Positions 1-10,200 of a stretch of DNA of 60,000 nt are shown here, piece by piece (positions within the stretch are counted from its first letter, which is position 1; every line of letters starts with the position of its first letter). The notes beneath the pieces are model-generated. The model saw only the letters and a list, made by a program, of their open reading frames with translations. It did not search any database and was not told the origin of the DNA. A program made the position numbers and the translations under genes. The DNA is from Apostichopus japonicus (lineage: Eukaryota; Echinodermata; Holothuroidea; Aspidochirotida; Stichopodidae), in NCBI RefSeq assembly GCF_037975245.1, contig NC_092562.1:10395001-10455000 (forward strand), given 5' to 3'.

Positions 1-715
1 TAACACTTCCTTGGTGGACATACCACTAGGCCTTCCATAATGAATTCTTGTTCAACACAGTACACTAACACTTCCTTGGTGAACATACCACTAGGCCTTC
101 CATAATGAATTCTTGTTCAACACAGTACACTAACACTTCCTTGGTGGACATACAACTAGGCCTTCCATAATGAATTCTTGTTCAACACAGTACACTAACA
201 CTTCCTGGTGGACATACCACTAGGCCTTCCATAATGAATTCTTGTTCACCATAGAACACAAACAATTCCTTGGTGGACATACCACTAGGCCTTCCATAAT
301 GAATTCTTGTTTACCACAGTACACTAACACTTCCTTGGTGGACATACCACTAGGCCTTCCATAATGAATTCTTGTTCAACACAGTACACTAACACTTCCT
401 TGGTGGACATACCACCAGGCCTTCCATAATGAATTCTTGTTCACCACAATACACTAACACTTCCTGGTGGACATACCACTAGGCCTTCCATAATGAATTC
501 TTGTTCACCATAGAACACTAACACTTCCTTGGTGGACATACCACTAGGCCTGCCATAATGAATTCTTGTTTACCACAGTACACTAACACTTCCTTGGTGG
601 ACATACCACTAGGCCTTCCATAATGAATTCTTGTTTACCACAGTACACTAACACTTCCTTGGTGGACATACCACTAGGCCTTCCATAATGAATTCTTGTT
701 CACCACTTGGGTGGA
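1..715. repeat. Minisatellite, 65-bp unit, about 11 copies
   Basis: Units start with taacacttccttggtgg at 1, 66, 131 and so on, with a few 1-bp indels and point changes, up to about 715. They lie inside the last visible intron of PRKCSH and may continue beyond base 1. No coding content. Confidence 0.97.
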
Positions 716-751
716 CATACCCTCTAGGCCTTGCCTACTTGCCTACTGCCT

Positions 752-1130
752 CATTTCAATATGGTACATACTCTCTATCTGAATATTCATAGCATTCTCC
801 CTGGAGATAGAGATCATTTCAATATTGTACATACTCTTTATCTGAATATTCATAGCATTCTCCCTGGAGATAGAGATCAGTTCAATATTGTACATACTCT
901 TTATCTGAATATTCATAGCATTCTCCCTGGAGATGGAGATCATTTCAATATTGTACATACTCTCTATCTGAATATTCATAGCATTCTCCCTGGAGATAGA
1001 GATCATTTCAATATTGTACATACTCTCTATCTGAATATTCATAGCATTCTCCCTGGAGATGGAGATCATTTCAATATTGTACATACTCTCTATCTGAATA
1101 TTCATAGCATTCTCCCTGGAGTGGTAGAAA
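752..1130. repeat. Minisatellite, 63-bp unit, 6 copies, containing exon end and splice donor
   Basis: Six units start at 752, 815, 878, 941, 1004 and 1067. The right-most overlaps the 3' end of PRKCSH exon 9. Each unit carries 39 bases of exon 9 and about 24 of intron, so each holds a copy of the GTAC donor. Because 63 is a multiple of three, the array stays open in two frames and gives spurious repeat proteins. Confidence 0.96.
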
Positions 1131-1246
1131 CTCATGCTCCATTCCCAGGTCCACACCCATCTCTTTCTCTAGAGTGGAGATGTTCTTCTCAATCTCTTTC
1201 ATTTTATCGTTTACCTCGTTGTATTCCGCCCGAGCATCATCGGCAA
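1083..1246 (-). CDS. PRKCSH: PRKCSH exon 9 (helix and start of MRH domain)
   Basis: The 164-nt exon encodes [19 protein letters not shown], a helix that continues LIQ of exon 8, then [17 protein letters not shown], the first strand and cysteine of the MRH domain. The donor is taken as GTACAA at 1082-1077, which keeps phase 0. Reading through gives VQY and a stop. The last 39 exon bases together with the donor form the unit of the 63-bp array beside it. Confidence 0.88.
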
Positions 1247-4200
1247 CTGAAATCAGAGCAGAACACAGACGTAGCAACAACCAGCAGTAACCGCAGGTCC
1301 AGCTATGTAATATAACCACTATGTCATCAACCTATTTGTCAAGCCATAATATTTACTTGTAATTGTATAGACATGTGTACATATATGAGGTGACATCTCC
1401 CAAGTGGTATAAAAATTTTCTTAGGCAGAACACAGGGGTAGCAACAACCAGCAGTAACCGCAGGTCCAGTTATGTAATATAACCAGTATGTCATCAACCT
1501 AATTGTCAAGCCATGACACTTACTGTACTTGTTAATTGTACTTACATGTATATATATGACCTGACATCTCCCGAATGGCATAAGAGTTCTCTTAAGCTGT
1601 TTGGTGAAGTCTTTCATGACAGTAGTCTCTATCACATACTGTTAGCCCAGTAATGGTGCTCACATGTGTTCACAAGTAATACAATGAACTGTTACCAGCT
1701 GATTTAGCTCTTCCATAACATATCCCAATTTTGTGACGCTCACAGTCATTCTCAATGAGTGTAACCTCCTATTAGATACCAGATAACCACTTACTTTTGT
1801 ATGAGTGTAACCTCCCATTAGAAACCAGATTACCACTTACTTTTGTATGAGTGTAAGGTCCCAGTAGACACCATCACCACTTACTTTATATGAGTGTAAC
1901 CTCCCATTAGAAACCAGATTAGCACTTACTTTTGTATGAGTGTAACCTCCCATTAGAAACCAGATTAGCACTTACTTTTGTATGAGTGTAAGGTCCCAGT
2001 AGACACCATCACCACTTACTTTATATGAGTGTAACCTCCCATTAGAAACCAGATTAGCACTTACTTTTGTATGAGTGTAACCTCCCATTAGAAACCAGAT
2101 TACCACTTACTTTTGTATGAGTGTAACCTCCCATTAAAATCCAGATCACCACTTACTTTGAATGTAACCTCCCACTATAAAAACCAGATTAGCACTTAAT
2201 TTATATGAGTGTAACCTCCCATTAGAAACCAGATTAGCACTTATTTGTATGAGTGTAACCTCCCATTAGAAACCAGACTACCACTTACTTTGTATAAGTG
2301 TTACCTCCCATTAGAAACCAGATCACCACTTACTTTTGTATGAGTGTAACCTCCCATTAGAGACCAGATCACCACTTACTTTGTATAAGTGTTTTTGTGT
2401 AGCTATCATACTCTGGCATGTCATCATCAGTCTTTTGATCCTTCTTCTGTTTCCTCTTTTCTCTCATCTCTCGGTATCTTCTGATATCTTCATCTCCATC
2501 GTCGTCATCCTCCTCCTCCTCATCTTCGAGGTCCTCGTCTTCCAGTGGTTCATCGTAATCGTCTTCGTCGTAGTCGTCGTAGTCATCCTCAAACGCTGCC
2601 TCCTCTTCCTCGTCGATTGTGAGGTCGTCTTCTGCCTCATCTCCGGCACCTTCCGTCTTTGGAGGTTCGTCCACGGGTGCCGGAGGTGCAGGAGGCTCCG
2701 GGATCTCAGGTGTCTCTGTCGTCTGAGAGGAAGAATAGAGTTTTCTGAAAAGAGTTTTCGGATGATGGCCTCAGTTACATGTACTGTAACCCATGACAAC
2801 ATAAGTGTATGTGTATGTGAGAGCTAAAAGTTGACAAAAAATCTCTTAAGCTAACACCTGATTTAGCTTTATGAGAATATCACATAAGTTATCTGATAAA
2901 AAAACACTAGCACATGAGTAATCTGTGACAAACTCAGTGAAACACGAACTACCTATATGCAGCATTCAGATATTACTCAAGAAAGTGCAAATTCTCTGTG
3001 ACAAACTCACAGAACCATGCAGATAATTGAAACCTGATTTAAATATATGTAACTCACTAAAACATAAGTTATCTAATGCAAACTAACTAAAACATAAGTT
3101 ACCTATGTGAGTTAGTTATCTGTAACTCACTAAAACATGAGTTATTTACTACAAACTAACTAAAACATAAGTTACCTATATGCAGCTAACTGAAACCTGA
3201 GTTAGTTATCTGTAACTCACTAAAACATGAGTTATCTATTACAAACTAACTGAAACATAAGTTACCAATATGCAGCTACCTGAAACCTGATTAAGTTATC
3301 TGTAACACACTAAAATATGAGTTATCTATTACAAACTAACTAAAACATAAGTTACCTAGATGCAGCTACCTGAAACCTAATTAAGTTATCTGTAACACAC
3401 TAAAACATGAGTTATCTATTACAAACTAATTAAAACATAAGTTACCTATATGCAGCTAACTGAAACCTGAGTTAGTTATCTGTAACACACTAAAACATGA
3501 GTTATCTATTACAAACTAACTAAAACATAAGTTACCTATATGCAGCTAACTGAAACCTGAGTTAGTTATCTGTAACACACTAAAACATGAGTTATCTATT
3601 ACAAACTAACTAAAACATAAGTTACCTAGATGCAGCTAACTGAAACCTGAGTTATTTATCTGTAACACACTTAAACATGAGTTATCTATTACAAACTAAC
3701 TGAAACATAAGTTACCTATATGCAGCTAACTGAAACCTGAGTTAGTTATCTGTAACACACTTAAACATGAGTTATCTGTTACAAACTCACTCAATTGTGA
3801 CTAACCTATGTGCAATACTTAAAATGTAACTCACTAAAACATAACTTAACCTGCTCGTAACTATTAAAACTGAACCACACTGTTCAGGTGCTCACTGTAT
3901 GTAATGCATTCAAGCAGTAAATGCATGCAGTATTCACTGTATGTGCAGCATTACTGGCATATTGTGCATTCGATTTCTATTTCTTTATATCAAATCTTTT
4001 ATAGCTGTTTTTTACCTTTGGCGTAATTGAATACTTGTCCTTAATCTTCTCCCAAACAAATTGAGCAAATTTATCTTGAAAGACTTCTGGTTCTTCAGCT
4101 AAAAGACTCTACGAATGAAAGAAATGAGTAAAACGGAAAATATTGAAATAATGTTAGTAATGAAATCATACAACAAGAAGACAATTCAAGCTTTTTTTCC

Positions 4201-7200
4201 TGGCTTTACAGGTATAATGGAAATGTCAAGTAATATCAAAATACGTGGGTGTCAAGGTCAACGGTCACATGGTCAAAGATTTGCTGACGATGAGATATGC
4301 AACTCCGTAGACTGCCCTCTTGTTGTTACTTTGGGCTATTGGTCAGCAATTTGACCAAACTTACTGTGTATTAATAAGATTGCAACCCTATCTAACTCTG
4401 ACTTTTATCCACCAAACAAATGTTAATGAGCATGTTATACCAGTAAATGAATTTAAATTTGTTGCCAACATTTCGTTCTGGAGCACCCAATTGCAATCGA
4501 ATCTTACATACGGCCCCCCATAGAAAGTCTGGAGCACCCAATTGCAATCAAATCAAACATACTGACCCCCATAAAAATTTTGAAGCACCCCATTGCAATT
4601 GAATCTTACTTACGGCCCCCCATAGAAATTCTGAAGCACCACATTGCAATCGAATCATACATACTGCCCCCATAGAAATTCCGGAGCACCCCATTCTAAT
4701 CGATTGATACATACAGCCTCCCATAGAAATTCTGGAGCGCCCCAGTGCAATCGAAGCAAATCAGTCAATGTGCAGTTAAGACATCAATGACTGGGGAGTA
4801 TATACTGTATTGTGATATAAGGTCTTTCATAGAAATGTGTGGATCATGGTTAGCCTAGGAAAAAAACTAAATAAGGCCCGGGAAGCAAGGATTTTTGGTG
4901 TCACCACAGAGTGTAACGACTTCAAAGTTAAAATGCGGCATAATCCTCTGTCCATGAGGTCAAAAAATGTCAAATTCTTGAGCAGCAAAACAAGTAAACA
5001 AACAGATTTCAATTAAAGTAACTAATGTGTAATTAGAAGGTAATATTATAGTGCCTGGGAGTGGGGTAGACTTCACTTCTAACCTATATACTGTAATGTC
5101 ATGCTCTACGACTAATCTGAATTCACTCACCATGGCTTCTTCTGGCGTGAATTCATTGGTATCATCTGGATCGAGTTCTGGATGAAACAGAATCTCTTCA
5201 AATGTGACTCTGAAAGACATAATCATAACAACTCTTGTGATAGACTTAAAGCAAAACAGACTACTTAATGACATCTTGCATTATAGAAGCCATGTTCACC
5301 TTGCTACAAAGCGGGGCGAGAGCATCTCTCAACAGAAACAATTCATTTCTCGTGTTCAGTGTGAGGCATACTTTGTACACCTGTTCTGTAATAGAGAAGT
5401 GTTTATATTGAAGTGTTTATATAGCACCACACAGGCTCTGCCTACATGGGCATGTTGTGGTATAAAAGTGGTTAAAGTAGTAGTGGACTTGTGATCTAAT
5501 ATTTTCAGGTTTGAGTCCTGGCCAGATAATGATGTTGTGTCCTTGGGCAAGGCACTACATCTCCTGCATTGCCTCTCTTCATGCACCCAGGTATATAAAG
5601 GGGGACCTGTGAGATAAAATTGTCAGTTGGGCGCTGTTTAGCTGCTGCCATGTGGAGGGATTGTCTCTATATGTTTGACTGGTTATCGTTGACCAGGGTA
5701 TTATTGTGATGTGCCTGAAACCATTATTGGTGGCTTAGTCTGTGCTTTATAAATGTAAATATGATGATTATAATTAAAATTTTCAATATAGAAAGAAGCA
5801 TAATACATCATCTTTTTTTCCACTTTTAAACTTAAAGATACAATGCACTCCACAAGGAATACAGTTAATAGGTTCTAACAAGTATACTGCCTCTGTCTGT
5901 TGACCACTGAACCCATTGTCTTGTGAATTATATTCAACTTCCTCGGCTCTTGAACATATTATTAGTTTCTGCACCTATATCAATCTTTCAAGATAGAAAA
6001 TGTCCGAGCTGCCACGATGACAGCAATCATGTTTACAAGCGACGGTGTGAAGCACACCGCAATCAACATCCGATCATGTATATATGCCATTACGGATGCA
6101 GACGTCACAAACGTGGAAGAGAAGAAAATGAGCAACAGCAAAACCACAAAGGAGAAACGAATGATACCTACACATTCTAACATATATAGCATACAGTGTA
6201 CTTATTAAAACTCTGTTCGCAAACCCAGGGATGTGCCCAGGCTGGGCGGCCCCACCCAGCACTAAAAATTACCGCCCAGCACTGTGTTAAAAATCGTGAA
6301 TCCCGCCCAGCACTATTTTCATCTAAAATCCTAGCATTCCTAACAATATATTCAACACAAATTGAAAAAAAAAAATTAAAACAATGTAAATTGTTAGCAA
6401 AACTAGTACTTTTGTATGTGCTTAAAAAGCTACACAAGTGCCAACATTTGGTATTTGAGCACCATCAAAAATCCCCCTTAGACCCCTCCCCCAGGACAGC
6501 GATCAGTACACCCGGCACTCAGGAATTCCTGGGCACATCCCTGCAAACCATAAACGCATTCATGTACTACTGGTTAAGCGGTATTCCTGCATTGATTCCT
6601 CAGGTCCCACATTAAAAATATTTGTTGGGGGAGGGAAGGGGGGAAATTCCTGCATTATTTGTTATTCGTCATTTTTAATTTTTTTGTTTGTTTTTATTGT
6701 TGTTTATAAATTTGTTTTTACTTTAATTGTTTCATTTATTTGTTATTCGTCATCCCAAATTTAACTCAAGCTTTTGGGAGATTTTAATGAATGAACGAAA
6801 AAAGCAATCAATTGCAATTGTGAGCTACATAATGCAAAATATGCAGGCCTTATTATAGACACAGCTTTAATGTCTGAAGCCTCGAAAGGAGGACTAATAG
6901 GTGCCCAACAAACAGGCTAGAGAATTTCTTTCATAAAACAGCAACAACAAAAAATTAATAGCATGCTGGATCATTTTGTACCTGCCATCTTGGTCTTTAT
7001 CCAGCTCACTAAACGCTGTTGCAGCTCTCTCTTTTTCCCTTTCTGCTTCTCGTTGAGATTTCACCTCCTCCCAGGCAGCCTTGTGCTTCTCGATTGCATC
7101 TTTCTCTGGCCTCTCTGCGTCATCTTTCACTTGTTCTTTTTCATCTTTCAATTGTTCTATCTGCTCCAATTCTTCTTTCAATTTCTCCAGAGTTTGCTGA

Positions 7201-10200
7201 TCAAAGAAAAAGAAAAAAAGGTAAAACGAAAGAAAAAAAAATATGCCCCATTCAGAAAGATGAAAATCTCTGGAAGTTGTGAGATGTCCAGAAAGGCAGA
7301 ATAAGAAAGAAGGCCACAAACTTCATTACTAAACAGAAATTTGCAGAAATTTCTTCATTTTGTGGTGAAACAACATTGTCATAGCATTTTGCATAGCAAT
7401 ACAATATTTTTTTTCAGAATCTTTGATATTTAAAAACAAAGAAAAAAGAAGGCCACAAACTTCATTACTTAACAGAAATTTGCAGAAATTTCTTCATCTT
7501 TTGGTGAAACAACATTGTCATAGCATTTTGCATCTATAGCAATACCATTTTTTTGTCAGAATTTTTGATATTTTGTGAATTCATGCATCTGGCAATGGCA
7601 GAGTGGATGATGTCATTATGGCAAATGAGCTAAAAATAGATTTCTTTTTGTTTTTCTATTTTGACTGTATAAAACCATTTTATGAACAGAGGAATATAAT
7701 CTTTCAAAAAAAAAAAAAATGAATGTTGCATTTTGATGAAATTCTTATACAGCCAACATTGAAACGAAAGAAACCATTCCAATGTATCACATTTAAAAAA
7801 ATTAAAAATCAACAATAAATTTATTACAGGGAGTGCAGAACTATTATTGACAAAACAGGCCACCTACGGGAGTAAAGGTAGGCTTAAGTCACCGAAAATA
7901 CAGTTACAGTCAATCAACCATATTTAGAGTTAGGGACAACATATTGAGATAGCATTTTTGTTCAATTGACAGTGTATAAAAATAATGTCCTTTACGAGAT
8001 AATCGTTTACAAATAACTGCAACTGGAATATATCCATTTGAGCAAGATTCTCACCTGTCTCTGGGTTTTTGTATCTAATCCTCTCTCGATATAATTTCTC
8101 CTAATCTCAAATCCTTCGTTCATGACGACTGCTTCATGATTTTTAGCTACAAGTTCTGCCTTGCCGAGTTCTCTGCAGGTGTTGGCACACAAAGACCTCG
8201 CCGGTGAATCATACTCATCAGATGCATCACAGCAGTCTGATCAAGAAGAGAGAAAAGAAAGCAGTTTGAAAATAGTTTGGGAACATGGACGGATGAACCT
8301 ACACCATCGGACACAGACATATGTGAAGATGTGAAGATGCTTGAGCAATCTAGAAAAGTTACTCAGCGTGTAATCGGTGCTCAATTACCATCATTAGAGT
8401 ACTTGTATCATGAGAGGGTCTGCAATAAATTGAAACATATCATGCAAGACCCAAAACACCCTTTGTTTCAGTACAATAATTACAACCGCTCTGGACTGCG
8501 TTTATGCCCACCACGTACACTTAGGGGCCGCTACATACTCATTTGTGCTTAACTCTATCCATATATTTAATTCACAAGTGAGAAGATAAGTTTCTTATTT
8601 GTAGGACTTGCTGTACATATGTTTTTATTACTGTATGTGTATCGCAGTCTATTGATACTTATACTATTGCTTTTTTTTTTTTTTTTTTTCCTTTTTTTTT
8701 TTACGACCTGTGTAAGCCGAATTTCCGATGTGGACAATAAATTCAAATTCAATTCATGCAAGCTACTGTCGTTGAGTAGTCAAAGAAACTTGGAAGTTCC
8801 CTTATCTAGAGTGAATCGCTGGTCCTGAATTAGTAGGCCAGATATCAGGAACATGTTGAAAAACATCAAAATCACATGAAGATATAACACCTCATAAATA
8901 AATGCAGATTGCTTATGCAAAATGTGACCACATTTAAGGGAAGGAGGGTTGAGGGCAAGTTCAAACCCTGGGGCGTTAAACTTCATCTAGAAGTTTTCTA
9001 AAAAATTGGTAACCTCAAACATTTCAGTTAACTTATAGTAATCAACTAACACAAAGAGAGCATAACATTAACAATTTGATGTCATCTTGTACCCCCCACC
9101 CCCCACCCCCTATCTCTTCCACATTTATCCACTCTTTCATCCATCCCTAACCTTGTCCTTCCCAACCCCCTGGTCTTCCCCCCTCCCAACATAATATGAC
9201 AATATCTAACAGTGAATGTAATATGAGAAAAAAACCGAATAATTTATTTTTGGCTTAAATATTTAACAATGAATGCAAGTCACTTTTGTAGTGGCAAAGT
9301 TTTGTATCCCTACTTCCTTGTTACAAAATTCAAATCCAGAGAGACTTGCACAAAGTATAAAAATCTAACATTCCCCTCCCCCCCCCCCCCCGAGATCAAA
9401 CAGAGATGACACACTTCATAATATAAGGCTTACGAAATATACCTTAAACGTCCGCTGTATAGACCCAAACTATAGCAAGCTATCATGGAAAAGTTTCTTG
9501 AGATTACGTATAAATCGACCTGCCTTGGTCGAGAAATGACCTCATTTACCAATAAGTCTGCAACGGCTGCCACATATTTTTTCTTGTATGAGGGTCTTTG
9601 TGTGATGCTGTATGATTAATGACATAAACATATTTCCACACAGTCTTTATACAAAGAGCCTAATGGTGTAAAGTAGCTATGCAGGCTAATTGACAGCCTG
9701 AGGTCGATTTACGACCTTGGCAGGTCGATTTATACGTAATCACAAAACTTTCTTAGCTATTGCGTGCTATAATTGGAGCCAATAAAGCATATCTGGAAAA
9801 TATTAATTAGGCTCTTACATTAACACATGCATGTACAAGAAAGCCTCTGTCATTTTGCAATGGCATCCTCATAGACTCACAGGATCTTACCTGACAAAAT
9901 CATACTCAATTTACCCCAAAAAAAATTTGTCATAAAAATACAGCTTTGTTGACAGAGGAGAGATTTTAAACCTGAGCAAATAAAAAACAAAGAGTTATCT
10001 CAAAAACAAAAAAAGTACACTTTGGAAGGAATTATAATCTCTGAATGGCAGCCACATTTTCACATTAATGAGTGAGACTTACCACAAATACCATCGTTTA
10101 CTCTAGATGATGGAATGTAGAGAGGTCTAAATCCCCTGTTGCTACAATGGAACTTTCCTGAAGGGCATGCAGATGTACCTGTGAGTAACAAAACAAAAGA

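Noticed and set aside
731-1315. 194-codon plus-strand frame and its minus-strand counterpart with repeated 21-residue units
   Set aside because: They arise because the 63-bp array unit is a multiple of three. The coding strand and frame are fixed by PRKCSH exon 9.
2336-2827. 163-codon plus-strand frame
   Set aside because: It is antisense to the acidic exon 8 of PRKCSH, whose Glu/Asp codons read as Leu/Val/Ile on the other strand.
1-3810. CRISPR-like arrays
   Set aside because: Repeats are contiguous without unique spacers, vary in sequence, and lie in introns of an animal gene.
6894-7319. Extended 141-codon reading including a phenylalanine-rich leader
   Set aside because: Only 7196-6982 is exon. 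The rest is intron translated through the polypyrimidine tract of the acceptor.
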